DNA of 64,000 nt from Oscillibacter valericigenes (GTDB lineage Bacteria; Bacillota; Clostridia; Oscillospirales; Oscillospiraceae): contig NZ_JACSNX010000012.1 of the NCBI RefSeq assembly GCF_016902445.1, positions 1-64,000 on the forward strand. Direction: 5' to 3'. Below, piece after piece: positions 9,946 to 18,597 of the stretch. Every line of letters starts with the position of its first letter. Position 1 is the stretch's first letter. Below the pieces are notes generated by a model. That model searched no databases. It worked only from the letters and a program-made list of their open reading frames with translations, and was not told the DNA's origin. The translations under genes were made by a program, and so were the position numbers.

Positions 9946-11637
9946 TCACGCCTCCTGAAAAGACGATAGGAACTCGTCGATGGTATAGCACAGGGCTCGC
10001 CTGTCTAAAGCCTGCCCCATGGTGAAGATCTCCGGCGGGCGGATGCCTACCTGCTCCACCAGGTCGGCCCGGGCAAAGATCTCGTCCCGGGGCCCGTCCG
10101 CCACCACACGCCCGCCCCGCAGCACAATGATCCGCTCCGCCCACTGACACACCAGCTGCATGTCGTGGGTGGCGATGATGGCGGTCTGGATGATGTCCTT
10201 CATATCCGAGAGCACCGCCATGATCTCCCGCCGGGTGGCGATGTCCAGATTGGCGGTGGGCTCATCCAGCAGCAGGATGCCCGGGTTCAGGGCGATGCCG
10301 ATGGCCAAACTGGCCCGGCGCATCTGGCCGCCGGACATGAGGCGGCCGTCCCGGTCCGCCAGCTCTGTCAGCCGGAACCGCTCCAGCAGCTCCGCGGTGC
10401 GCTTCTCCCACTCCGGGACCTTCCGCACCTCCATGGCATAGGCGATGTCGGCCCGGATGGAGTCCTTGATGAACATCTCCTCCGGATTCTGGTAGACCAG
10501 GGAGATCTGCCGGGACAGATCCTCAGCCTTTTTGTCTCCGATGGCCTCCCCAAACAGGGACACCGTGCCGGCATTGGGCTTCAGCAGGCCCACCATCAGC
10601 TTCATCAGGGTGGACTTGCCCGCCCCGTTGGAGCCGATGAGGGCCACCTTCTCCCCCTTGCGGATGTCCAGATCCAGCCCGTCAAAGACGGTGTGGGGCT
10701 CCCCCTTCACCGAGCGGTAGGAGAGGGACACGTTCTGAACGGACACGGCGCTTTCACCGCCGGGAGCGGCGGGCGCCGGCTTTTCCCGGGGGATGTATCG
10801 CAGGCCGGCAAAAGCCTTCTCTCCGTCCGCCACCGTGGTGGGCAGAGGGACATTCGCCGGGAGAATACCGCCCTTCCGCAGGCCGTAGGCCGCCTGGGTC
10901 ACCTGGGGCGGGAAGATATTGCAGGCCTCCAGCTCCTCCACCCGCTGGAGGGCCTCCTCCGTGGGCAGCATCCACCGCACCTGTCCGTCCTTCATCAGCA
11001 TCACGTGCTTGCAGAAGTCGGCGATGTACTCGGTGTGGTGCTCAATGACGAGGATGGTCTTGCCGTGGTTCTCGTTCAAATCCCGGAGGACCGCATAGAT
11101 CCGGTCGGCGTGCATGGGGTCCAGCTGGGCGATGGGCTCGTCCAGGATCAGGATGTCCGGCCGGAGGGATACCGCGCCGGCCAGGGCCAGCAGGTGGGTC
11201 TGACCGCCGGAGAGCTGCCAGACGTACTCCTCCTCCCGGCCCTCCAGACCGCACTGCTTCAACGCGGCTCTGCCCCGCTCCAGGTAATCGGGAAAGGCGT
11301 AGTTCAGGCAGGAGTAAGAGGCGTCGTCCAGCACGGTGGGCCGGACGATCTGGTTTTCAAAGTCCTGATACACATAGCCCACCTTTTGGGCCAGGACGCC
11401 CACGTCGTACTCCAGCGTGTTCAGGCCGCACACCCGGACGCTCCCTTCCATGGTCCCCGTGATGAAGTGGGGGATCAGGCCGTTGAGGGCCTTGCACAAA
11501 GTGGACTTCCCGCAGCCGTTGTTGCCAACGACCGCCAGGAAGTCCCCTTTGGGAATTTGGAGGCTGATGTCCCGGAGTGTGGGCTGAGGGACGCCTGGGT
11601 AGGTGTAGGTCAGGCCGCCGATCTCAACCGCGTTCAT
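9946..11637 (-). CDS. ECF transporter ATP-binding protein with two fused ABC domains
   Basis: The 563-residue protein has two complete ABC ATPase domains. Domain 1 has Walker A GNNGCGKST (about residue 38), signature QLSGGQ and Walker B LILDEP; domain 2 has GSNGAGKST (about 330), MSGGQMRRASLAIG and LLLDEPTANLD. This fused A-A' layout is known in group II ECF transporters such as the YkoD type. It sits 1 bp after the S-component stop and directly before the T component, giving a complete S-AA-T set. The fused form replaces separate EcfA1/EcfA2. Confidence 0.9.
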   Translation of the reverse strand: MNAVEIGGLTYTYPGVPQPTLRDISLQIPKGDFLAVVGNNGCGKSTLCKALNGLIPHFITGTMEGSVRVCGLNTLEYDVGVLAQKVGYVYQDFENQIVRPTVLDDASYSCLNYAFPDYLERGRAALKQCGLEGREEEYVWQLSGGQTHLLALAGAVSLRPDILILDEPIAQLDPMHADRIYAVLRDLNENHGKTILVIEHHTEYIADFCKHVMLMKDGQVRWMLPTEEALQRVEELEACNIFPPQVTQAAYGLRKGGILPANVPLPTTVADGEKAFAGLRYIPREKPAPAAPGGESAVSVQNVSLSYRSVKGEPHTVFDGLDLDIRKGEKVALIGSNGAGKSTLMKLMVGLLKPNAGTVSLFGEAIGDKKAEDLSRQISLVYQNPEEMFIKDSIRADIAYAMEVRKVPEWEKRTAELLERFRLTELADRDGRLMSGGQMRRASLAIGIALNPGILLLDEPTANLDIATRREIMAVLSDMKDIIQTAIIATHDMQLVCQWAERIIVLRGGRVVADGPRDEIFARADLVEQVGIRPPEIFTMGQALDRRALCYTIDEFLSSFQEA

Positions 11638-11638
11638 C

Positions 11639-12484
11639 TCAGTTCACCGCGGACTTTTTCCCTGCGTTCTTCTTGATGACCAGCAGGGCGATGATGGCCA
11701 CCGCGGCGGCGGCTACCATACCCACAGCCAGGGCGGTGCCGCTCTCGGCCCACTCGGCCTCCCAGTCGATGAGGGACATGCCGGCGGTGGCGGCCAGCTC
11801 GGCCGCGATGGCGCACGCAAAGCCGACGGCGCACACGATCAGAGCCTTGGGGCTGATGCCGCTGACGGCGCTCTCCGGGGTGCGGGGGGCCATGCCCAGC
11901 AGGGGCTCGATCTTGCCGTACAGCTTGGGCACCAGATACAGGGCGGGCAGCAGGCAGAACAGAATCCCGGAGAACAGCAGATCGTTGAGGAAGGCAAAGC
12001 CCTCGGTGGCGAACACGCTCTCGGGAAGGCCGGCCACGGCCTCGAAGTCCTCCACCGCCAGCTGGACCTTCAGGATGTCCACCACGGTGCCCATCAGCAG
12101 CTGGGCGGCGGTTCCGGTGATGGCGGCCACGCCCACCATGGCGCGGTTCTTGGGGTCCTTCACCAGGCGCCCGGCAATGTACACGCCGATGGTGACGGTG
12201 AGGAACTTCTCCAGCTCGCCCAGGCCGCCGAACTGGCCCAGCATGATCTCACTGAATACCAGCTCGCCGGTGGCGGCGCCCAAAGCGGCGGACAGGGGGT
12301 CGAACAGCATGGCCAGGGTCAGGGGAATGAACAGGAAGTACTCCACGGAGAACTCCACGACCCCCACCTGAAACTTGGGGATCAGCTCCGTGAACAGGGT
12401 GGCCAGCCCGTACAAAGACATGGACAGGACAAAGATCATCAGCTTCTGGGACTGTGTGGCAGTCTGTTTCTGTGCGATACTCAT
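11639..12484 (-). CDS. ECF transporter S component, substrate unknown
   Basis: This 281-residue integral membrane protein has about six hydrophobic segments, including LMIFVLSMSLYGLATLF and FLFIPLTLAMLF, then GAATGELVFSEI and a long C-terminal pair with an extra helix (LAVGMVAAAAVAIIALLVI). Organisation and position first in the operon identify it as the substrate-capture subunit of a dedicated ECF transporter. I cannot match it to a named vitamin family. Its neighbours (two phosphoesterase-type enzymes and a sugar-phosphate-type regulator) hint at a polyol, sugar or phosphorylated compound. AGGGAGG precedes the ATG at 12484. Confidence 0.75.
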   Translation of the reverse strand: MSIAQKQTATQSQKLMIFVLSMSLYGLATLFTELIPKFQVGVVEFSVEYFLFIPLTLAMLFDPLSAALGAATGELVFSEIMLGQFGGLGELEKFLTVTIGVYIAGRLVKDPKNRAMVGVAAITGTAAQLLMGTVVDILKVQLAVEDFEAVAGLPESVFATEGFAFLNDLLFSGILFCLLPALYLVPKLYGKIEPLLGMAPRTPESAVSGISPKALIVCAVGFACAIAAELAATAGMSLIDWEAEWAESGTALAVGMVAAAAVAIIALLVIKKNAGKKSAVN

Positions 12485-12625
12485 AGCATATTTTCCTCCC
12501 TATGATGGTGTGTTTCTCGCTCACACAGGCACAGTGTACCACCGGGATGTAAATTCTTCTTCCAGAGCCCTGTAAAATGTAAATAAATTTTCTTTCACGC
12601 CGTGTTATGAAAGTTCCAAATTCAT

Positions 12626-13999
12626 TTACATCCGCACCGCCGCATCCAGGGCCAGGGAGGAACGCTCACATTCGTCCGGGAGCATGGTCAGCTGAGCGCA
12701 CAGGGGGCTGCCCCTCATGCGGGCGCTGGCGTAGGTCAATCCGTTGCTCCGGGTGTCCAGCAGGGGGTGGTCAATCTGGGCCGGGTCCCCCAGCAGCACC
12801 ACCTTGGTGCCCTTCCCCACCCGGGTGATGATGCCCTTGACCTGCCGGGGGGTGAGGTTCTGGGCCTCGTCGATGACGAGCCAGGTGTCGGTGATGGACC
12901 GGCCCCGCATAAAGTTCATGGCCTCGGCGGTGATGACGCCGGTGTCGAAGAGGTAGTCGATGCGCCCCCGGAGCTCCTCCTCGCTGCGCCGCTCCTTTTT
13001 CTTTCCCTCCAGATCCAGCAGGATCTCCAGATTGTCCACGATAGGCCGCATGAGGGGGGAGATCTTCTCCTGCTCACTGCCCGGGAGGAAGCCGATGTCC
13101 GCGTCAAACTGGGCATTGGGGCGGCACACCAGAATCTTCCGATAGGGCCGTTCCTCCGCCTCCAGCACCTGCTCCAGCCCTGCAGCCAGGGCGTAAAAGG
13201 TCTTGGCGGTGCCCGCCGGCCCTTGGATGATGGCCAGGGGCGCCTCCGCCACCGGCAGCAGCAGGGCCTCCTGCAGGAATTGCTGCCCCACGCTCCGGGG
13301 CTTGACGCCGAATGGGCGGACGCCGCCAAAGCGCAGGGCGGTGACCTTCCCCTCCCGGAAGCGGCCCAGCATGGTCTTTTTCGGCTCGGTATCCGAGTGC
13401 AGAAGGACGAACTGGTTCTCGGTCAAGGAAACCGGCTTCCGCTCCCCCGCACCGTCCACGGTATAGAGCTCCTCCGCTGGCGCCCCTTTTTTCTTAAAGG
13501 TCGTAAGCAGACCGTCCGGGATATAGACCTCCGTCCGCCCGGTGTAGGGCTGGGCGCCGTCCGGCAGCCGGTCGGTGGTGAAGTCCTCCGCCGGCACCCC
13601 CATCATCTGGGCCCGGATGCGGGCGACCATATCCCGGCTCACCAGCGTCGCCGGCGTCCCCTCGTCCATGAGGCCCTGGCACACCTTCAGCACCCTTCCC
13701 GCCCGGCTGTCAGGTTCTATCCCCTGGGGGAGGGCCGCGTCCACATGGTTGACCTCCAGACGCACGGTGCCTCCACTGGGCAGGGTCACGCCCTTTACCA
13801 AATCGCCCCGGAGCCGCAGGTCCTCCAGGAATCGGAGTGCCTGCCGGGCGTTGTTTCCCGCTTCGCCGTCGGCCCCTTTCAGAGCGTCCAGCTCCTCCAG
13901 CACCGCCAGAGGCAGCACGATGTGGTTGTCCTCGAAGGACTCCAGAGCGTAGGGGGCCTGGAGGAGGACATTGGCGTCCAGCACATAGGTCTTCTGCAT
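12626..13999 (-). CDS. PIN-PhoH fusion protein (PhoH2 type)
   Basis: The 457-residue protein has an N-terminal PIN RNase domain (KTYVLDANVLLQAPYALESF, acidic residues at about 8, 36 and 80) and a C-terminal PhoH ATPase domain. The ATPase has Walker A IQGPAGTAKTFYA (about residue 260) and Walker B TWLVIDEAQNLTPRQVKGI. PhoH2 proteins couple ATP-dependent unwinding to sequence-specific RNA cleavage. It is monocistronic here, with an extended -10 promoter about 180 bp upstream. The ORF ends close to the ECF S-component promoter region. Confidence 0.9.
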   Translation of the reverse strand: MQKTYVLDANVLLQAPYALESFEDNHIVLPLAVLEELDALKGADGEAGNNARQALRFLEDLRLRGDLVKGVTLPSGGTVRLEVNHVDAALPQGIEPDSRAGRVLKVCQGLMDEGTPATLVSRDMVARIRAQMMGVPAEDFTTDRLPDGAQPYTGRTEVYIPDGLLTTFKKKGAPAEELYTVDGAGERKPVSLTENQFVLLHSDTEPKKTMLGRFREGKVTALRFGGVRPFGVKPRSVGQQFLQEALLLPVAEAPLAIIQGPAGTAKTFYALAAGLEQVLEAEERPYRKILVCRPNAQFDADIGFLPGSEQEKISPLMRPIVDNLEILLDLEGKKKERRSEEELRGRIDYLFDTGVITAEAMNFMRGRSITDTWLVIDEAQNLTPRQVKGIITRVGKGTKVVLLGDPAQIDHPLLDTRSNGLTYASARMRGSPLCAQLTMLPDECERSSLALDAAVRM

Positions 14000-14400
14000 A
14001 CGTTGCGCCTGCCTTTCTGTTTTTCATGCTTGGGAGCGGTGCCCGGAAAAACAGCGCCGGTTCGCCCCACAAGGGCGCAAACCGGCGCTGATCACACGCT
14101 GTTGATTTTGATTGGGCTTTCTGAACCTGTGCTCCATACTGCCGCTCCCAACCGATGCCTGCCGCATCTGTATCCAGTATAGCAAACGCCGCTCACGGCG
14201 CGCGACGGTGTTTCCGTAAAGAGACCGCTAAATCTATGTGAAGCACGCCGCCTGCGGGCCAGGTATCGTTCCGGCCCGCAGGCGGTTACAAAGAATTTAC
14301 ATGCTACTACTTTCGGATTTTACAACGGCGGGATTATACTATTCTAAATTGGGAGGATACTCGGCTCCCTGTCCAAAACAAAATCGCAGGAGGAAACAGC
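14000..14400. other. Divergent intergenic region phoH / SLH protein
   Basis: No gene is present. It holds a hairpin CAGCGCCGGTT (14052-14062) / AACCGGCGCTG (14080-14090) in the phoH leader, a minus-strand extended -10 TGCTATACT (14176-14184), a strong GC hairpin CCGCCTGCGGGCC (14248-14260) / GGCCCGCAGGCGG (14273-14285), and a plus-strand -10 TATACT (14335-14340). TTACA repeats at 14286, 14297 and 14320 are discussed as a possible Pho box. Confidence 0.6.
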
Positions 14401-16671
14401 ATGAGAAAAGCAAGAAGGCCGGCGGCCACCGCCCTGGCCCTCGCTCTGGCGCTCCAGCTGGGCGCCGCAGTGCCGGCGGTAGCGGCGGACATTACCGCCA
14501 CCGCCGGATATGAAAACGGTAATTCTCCCCTGAACCTAACCCAGATCGCCCGGTACACCTCTGGCCAGTTCAACGTGGACGGCGGCGTCATGGAGATCGT
14601 GGCCTATAACCGGGCCAACAGCTTTGCCTACGCCATCAACGGCCAGAGCGGCCTGCTGGCGGCCATTTCTCTGGAAAATCTCGCCGCCGGGAGCTCCGTC
14701 GCCCGGCTCAGCGGCACGGACATTGACGTGAAGGCCCTGGTAGAGGCGGCGGACAGCTCCTTCCGCTATGGAGATATGACCTCTGTGGCCGTCTCTCCGG
14801 ACAGCGCCACCCTGGCCGCCGCCCTCCAGGCGGAAGGGTACAACGACGCCGGCCGGGTGGCCCTGTTCACCTGTAATGCCGACGGCACCCTCACCCTGAA
14901 GGATTTGGTGGAGACCGGCGCGCAGCCGGATATGGTGACCTTCGCCGACAACAACACCGTCCTCACCGCCGACGAGGGGGAGCCTCGGGAGGGGTACGGC
15001 GACGGGATCGCCGACCCCAGAGGCTCGGTCACCGTGGTGGACGTGTCTGCTCTCACCAGTGAGGTGGTGGGCTTTGACGCCTTTGACGGCCGGCGGGACG
15101 AGCTGGCGGCCTCCGGCGTGGTGTTGAAGAAGGGCGTGAACCCCTCCACCGACCTGGAGCCAGAGTACATCGCCGTCTCTGGCGGCAAGGCCTATATCAC
15201 CCTACAGGAGAACAACGCCATCGCGGTGCTGGATCTGACCTCCCGTACCTTTGACGGGATCTACTCCGCGGGCTTTGAGGACTACGGCGTCACCCCCGTC
15301 GACATCGACAAGAAGGACGACGCCTACGCCCCCAAGACCTACGGCGGCCTCATGGGCATCCGGATGCCCGATGCCATCGCCGCCTTCCAGGCGGAGGGCA
15401 AAACCTATCTGGTCACTGCCAACGAGGGGGACGCCCGGGAGTGGGGGGACGAGGATCTGGGCACCTTTTACCTCAATGAGGACGAGCGGGACTTCGGTGA
15501 CGAGGGCGTGACCTCCCCCACTGGGGCCATCACAGCGGAGAACTCCGGCCTCACCGGCAAGGTGGTTTTTTTCAAGAGCGGGGATTTTGACGGTCTGGAT
15601 ACCGGTAAGGACTACCTCTTCGGCGGCCGCACCTTCACCCTCTATGAGGCCGGTGCGGACGGCCTGACCGAGGTGTTTACCAGCGGGGACGACTTCGAGG
15701 CCCTCACCGCCCAGTACCTGCCCGACTACTACAACTGCTCCAACGACAACGCCGTGGTGGACGACCGCTCCGGCAAGAAAGGGCCGGAGGCGGAGAGCGT
15801 CACCGTGGGCACGGTGGACGGCCGTACCTATGCCTTTGTGGCCCTGGAGCGCACCGGCGGCGTCATGGTCTATGACGTGACCGAGCCCGCCTCCGCTCAG
15901 TATGTCAACTACATCAACACCCGGGACTTTGCCTCCGTGGTGGAGGGCTCCGAGGAATACGAGGACGGGGAGCTGGACAAGTGGGTCACCGGCGGCGACG
16001 TGGCCCCCGAGGGCCTGCTGTTCCTGGACGCCTCCGTCAGCCCCACCGGCGAGGCCCTGCTACTGGCCGCCTGCGAGGTGTCCGGCACCGTGGCCGTCTA
16101 TCAGGTGGGTGGCGCGGCCCTGTCTGTCCTGCCCTTCACCGATGTGGATGCCCGGGACGTCCAGGCGGTGCGCTATGTCTGTGAGAACGGCCTGATGGCC
16201 GGCATCAGCGCGGATCGTTTTGATCCCAATGGAACGCTGACCCGGGGCGAGGCGGTCGCGACCCTGTGGGCGCTGGAGGGCCGCCCGGTGGTAAACTACC
16301 TGATGACCTTCTCCGACGTGGATCCGGCGGCCTCCTATGGTGAGGCTGTCCGCTGGGCCGCCTCTCAGGGGATCGCCGGCGGCTACGGCGGCGGCCTGTT
16401 CGGCCCGGACGATCCCATCACCCGGGAGCAGCTGGCGGTCATGCTCTATCGCTACGCCAGGCATGAGGGCTATGACACCGCCCAGGGCGGCATGGCTATT
16501 CGTGAGTTTGGAGACTTCGCCCAGATCTCCGGTTACGCCCTGGAGGCCATGACCTGGGTGGTGGAGGCCGGGGTGCTCACCGGGCTCGACGGCGCCCTGG
16601 CCCCCGGCCAGGCGGCCACTCGAGTACAGACTGCCCAGGCTCTGCTGGCCCTGTCCCAAATCGCCGAATAA
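14401..16671 (+). CDS. Secreted choice-of-anchor-I protein with SLH domains
   Basis: The 756-residue protein has a signal peptide (ALALALALQLGAAVPAVAA). Residues about 30-570 form a beta-propeller-like region of the choice-of-anchor-I type, with VSPDSATLAAALQ, VTADEGEPREGYGDG and TANEGDAREWGDE; these proteins are often labelled alkaline-phosphatase-like. Residues about 575-755 form three S-layer homology repeats (FTDVDARDVQAVRYV; FSDVDPAASYGEAVRWA; a weaker third) that would bind cell-wall polymer. It is therefore surface displayed. GGAGG precedes the ATG. A 26-bp gap leads to a small downstream gene that is probably co-transcribed. Confidence 0.85.
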   Translation: MRKARRPAATALALALALQLGAAVPAVAADITATAGYENGNSPLNLTQIARYTSGQFNVDGGVMEIVAYNRANSFAYAINGQSGLLAAISLENLAAGSSVARLSGTDIDVKALVEAADSSFRYGDMTSVAVSPDSATLAAALQAEGYNDAGRVALFTCNADGTLTLKDLVETGAQPDMVTFADNNTVLTADEGEPREGYGDGIADPRGSVTVVDVSALTSEVVGFDAFDGRRDELAASGVVLKKGVNPSTDLEPEYIAVSGGKAYITLQENNAIAVLDLTSRTFDGIYSAGFEDYGVTPVDIDKKDDAYAPKTYGGLMGIRMPDAIAAFQAEGKTYLVTANEGDAREWGDEDLGTFYLNEDERDFGDEGVTSPTGAITAENSGLTGKVVFFKSGDFDGLDTGKDYLFGGRTFTLYEAGADGLTEVFTSGDDFEALTAQYLPDYYNCSNDNAVVDDRSGKKGPEAESVTVGTVDGRTYAFVALERTGGVMVYDVTEPASAQYVNYINTRDFASVVEGSEEYEDGELDKWVTGGDVAPEGLLFLDASVSPTGEALLLAACEVSGTVAVYQVGGAALSVLPFTDVDARDVQAVRYVCENGLMAGISADRFDPNGTLTRGEAVATLWALEGRPVVNYLMTFSDVDPAASYGEAVRWAASQGIAGGYGGGLFGPDDPITREQLAVMLYRYARHEGYDTAQGGMAIREFGDFAQISGYALEAMTWVVEAGVLTGLDGALAPGQAATRVQTAQALLALSQIAE

Positions 16672-16696
16672 CCAGGCGCATGGAGGGGCGAAGGCC

Positions 16697-16930
16697 ATGA
16701 AGAGCTTGGATAAGGAACGCCGGAAGCTGGAGAAGGCCGGATTTACCGGCCAGACGCTGGAGCGGGCCATGGAACTGCTGGAGCGGACGAATGCGTCCAT
16801 TCTGGCCGAGCTCCTGGTCAAGATGGTGACCAGGCAGGAAAAAACGCCGTCCATGGCGCTGCACGAGGCGGAGATCAAAATGCGGGAACTGGAGACCAAA
16901 CTGGGGCTCTCACCCAAGGAACCGTCCTAA
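16697..16930 (+). CDS. Small helical protein of unknown function
   Basis: The 77-residue product is charged and predicted to be largely helical, with no signal peptide or membrane segment. GGAGGGGCG lies upstream of the ATG and a good terminator follows immediately, so it is probably real and co-transcribed with the surface protein. I do not recognise a family. Confidence 0.6.
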   Translation: MKSLDKERRKLEKAGFTGQTLERAMELLERTNASILAELLVKMVTRQEKTPSMALHEAEIKMRELETKLGLSPKEPS

Positions 16931-16948
16931 AAAAGAACAAAATGAAGT

Positions 16949-16982
16949 AACGGGGAGTAGGCATATGTGCCTTCTCCCCGTT
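16949..16982 (+). terminator. Rho-independent terminator
   Basis: The 15-base arms AACGGGGAGTAGGCA (16949-16963) and TGCCTTCTCCCCGTT (16968-16982) pair with one mismatch around TATG. GCTTTTCT follows. It ends the plus-strand surface-protein transcript. Confidence 0.85.
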
Positions 16983-17000
16983 GCTTTTCTGTGCCAGCCA

Positions 17001-17084
17001 GTCCTGCCAGCCGGCATTCCAATCGAAGAACCGTGGGGCAATTGTAAATTCATACTTCATGCCGTCCAGCAGCGGTTCCCTCTC
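17001..17084 (-). pseudogene. Remnant of a PepSY protein C-terminus
   Basis: Directly after the stop of the neighbouring membrane gene, in the same frame, the minus strand encodes LLDGMKYEFTIAPRFFDWNA. This matches the C-terminal LDGMEYEFEIDP...RIFDWNA of the intact PepSY lipoprotein about 700 bp away, at DNA level as well, with a three-residue deletion. It lacks a start and the rest of the domain, so it is a leftover of a duplicated PepSY gene. Confidence 0.65.
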
Positions 17085-17573
17085 TTAGATTGCTTGCGGC
17101 GGCTCCACACCCAAAAGGGCAAAGACGACCAGAGCCAAAATCCAGGGCAGGAAGATGACCGGCAGAAGAAGCAGTCCCTTGTGGTTCTGATAGTGGTATT
17201 CATCACAGGAAAAGAGTTTACAGGGATCGTTGATGTAGTAGAGATACAGATACAGGGGCGGCGTGGACGGGTGCTTGAAATAGGCAGTGTACCTACGCTC
17301 CTCGCCTTGGAGCGTATAACGGTAGGTAGCGTGCCAGTTGTAGTGGCCCACATCCCCGGATGGCCATTTCTTCACGATCGACGCTTTGATGATGTGGTTT
17401 CGGCTCCTGGCGATGTCCCGTTTGCGCTCCCAGCTCATACCGTGGGAGAGTCTCCCATACAGCGGGACCGCGACAAAATACCCTCCGATCAGGACGGCAA
17501 ATACCAGCGCCCATTTGAGCCAGTTGACGGGATCGTCTGTAAACATATGGATCAGTGCCTCTCGGATGCTCAT
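17085..17573 (-). CDS. Two-helix membrane protein of unknown function
   Basis: This protein of about 162 residues has a membrane helix near the N-terminus (WLKWALVFAVLIGGYFVAV) and one near the C-terminus (GLLLLPVIFLPWILALVVFALL). About 90 residues lie between them with a beta-rich, YRYTLQGEERRYTAYF-type domain. The topology resembles DUF3592-like proteins, but I do not assign it. The ATG at 17573 follows AAGGGAG; the ORF upstream to 17696 has no such signal. It lies between a PepSY remnant and an intact PepSY lipoprotein gene. Confidence 0.6.
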   Translation of the reverse strand: MSIREALIHMFTDDPVNWLKWALVFAVLIGGYFVAVPLYGRLSHGMSWERKRDIARSRNHIIKASIVKKWPSGDVGHYNWHATYRYTLQGEERRYTAYFKHPSTPPLYLYLYYINDPCKLFSCDEYHYQNHKGLLLLPVIFLPWILALVVFALLGVEPPQAI

Positions 17574-17692
17574 ATAGGACACTCCCTTACCTGTTTTCCC
17601 TTGGACGGTATAGTATTCCGGGGTCTCCGCAGGACAGATGCCTGTTTCCGGTACCTGCAGCCAAATCCGCATGTTGCAGCAGGCTGTGGGCA

Positions 17693-18340
17693 TCAATCCC
17701 GCAGGTCAGCGTTCCAGTCGAAGATCCGCCCTGTCTGCGGATCGATTTCAAACTCATATTCCATGCCATCCAGGAACAGCTCTCCCTCGTAGCGGCCCCG
17801 GCCGTCGCCGGACTCCTCCCAGATGTCCACGTCCGCCGCGCTGGCGCCGGGGATCTTGCCGGCCACGATGGAAGCGGCCTCTTCCGCCGTGACGGGGGAG
17901 CCGCCCAGGGCGTCCAGCCACTCCTCGTCCACCTCGTAGTCCGCCCCCACGATGCGTCCGTCGGCCATGGCCACCTCAAAGTCGTAGTCGCCGTAGTCCG
18001 TCTCGAACTCGATGTCGTAGAGGGGGATGCCGTTGTCGCTGTCGGTCTCGGTTTTGACGTTGTATGCGTCCCCCTCCGGCACCCCGGCGTTGGCCAGAGC
18101 GATGGCCAGGGCCTCCTCCCGGCTGATTTCCCCGGCGGCGACTTCCCCCTCCGGGGCGGGGGACACAGGCGGCGTCTGCCCCTGGCCGGCGGGCGTTTCC
18201 GGAACGGAGGACGCCGGGGGAGTCTGGCCGCCGGAGGGAGCTGTCCCGCCGGGTGCGGTATCGCCCGCCTGTCCGCCGCAGCCGGTCAGGCAGGCCAGCA
18301 AAAGCGCCGCTGTCAAACCGAAAGAAATGATCTGTTTCAT
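17693..18340 (-). CDS. PepSY-domain lipoprotein
   Basis: The 215-residue product has a lipoprotein signal (LTAALLLACLTGCGG). A low-complexity Pro/Gly/Ala linker follows to about residue 65, then two PepSY modules: ISREEALAIALANAGVPEGD with IEFETDYGDYDFEVA, and VTAEEAASIVAGKIPGAS with GELFLDGMEYEFEID. PepSY domains are extracytoplasmic and often act as inhibitors or sensors. It is transcribed divergently from sigI and shares the PepSY fold with the Asp-rich lipoprotein downstream of rsgI, so functional connection to that cluster is plausible but unproven. Confidence 0.85.
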   Translation of the reverse strand: MKQIISFGLTAALLLACLTGCGGQAGDTAPGGTAPSGGQTPPASSVPETPAGQGQTPPVSPAPEGEVAAGEISREEALAIALANAGVPEGDAYNVKTETDSDNGIPLYDIEFETDYGDYDFEVAMADGRIVGADYEVDEEWLDALGGSPVTAEEAASIVAGKIPGASAADVDIWEESGDGRGRYEGELFLDGMEYEFEIDPQTGRIFDWNADLRD

Positions 18341-18543
18341 CCTGCGCACCCCTCTCTGCTTTTGTGTCCCTATCCTATCACAGAGGGCTTCGATACACAA
18401 CCCATCCAAGGGAACGCAAGACCGCCCCATCCGTTTCTTTACATACATTTGACAAAGATTTGACATCCAGACGGTCGCGTTTCCGTTTCGCAGCCGCTAA
18501 ACTTTACAATAGCGTTTTTTACCCTTTGAAATTTTCTGCTGTG

Positions 18544-18574
18544 ACCCCGAAAATCCGGCGGCGTATCCGTATCC
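18544..18574 (+). promoter_or_regulatory. Candidate SigI-type promoter A (sigI)
   Basis: ACCCC (18544-18548) is followed after exactly 18 bp by CCGTATCC (18567-18574). The same CCCC-N18-CCGTA arrangement recurs twice upstream of the downstream lipoprotein gene. SigI promoters known from other Firmicutes have a C-rich -35 and a CGAA/CGTA-type -10, so autoregulation of sigI is suggested. Confidence 0.5.
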
Positions 18575-18597
18575 TTCTGCCGGAGGGGGATGGAGGG

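Noticed and set aside
12485-12625. Possible riboswitch in front of the ECF transporter operon
   Set aside because: Only about 140 bases, AT-rich, with no aptamer signature that I can recognise and no clear terminator stem.
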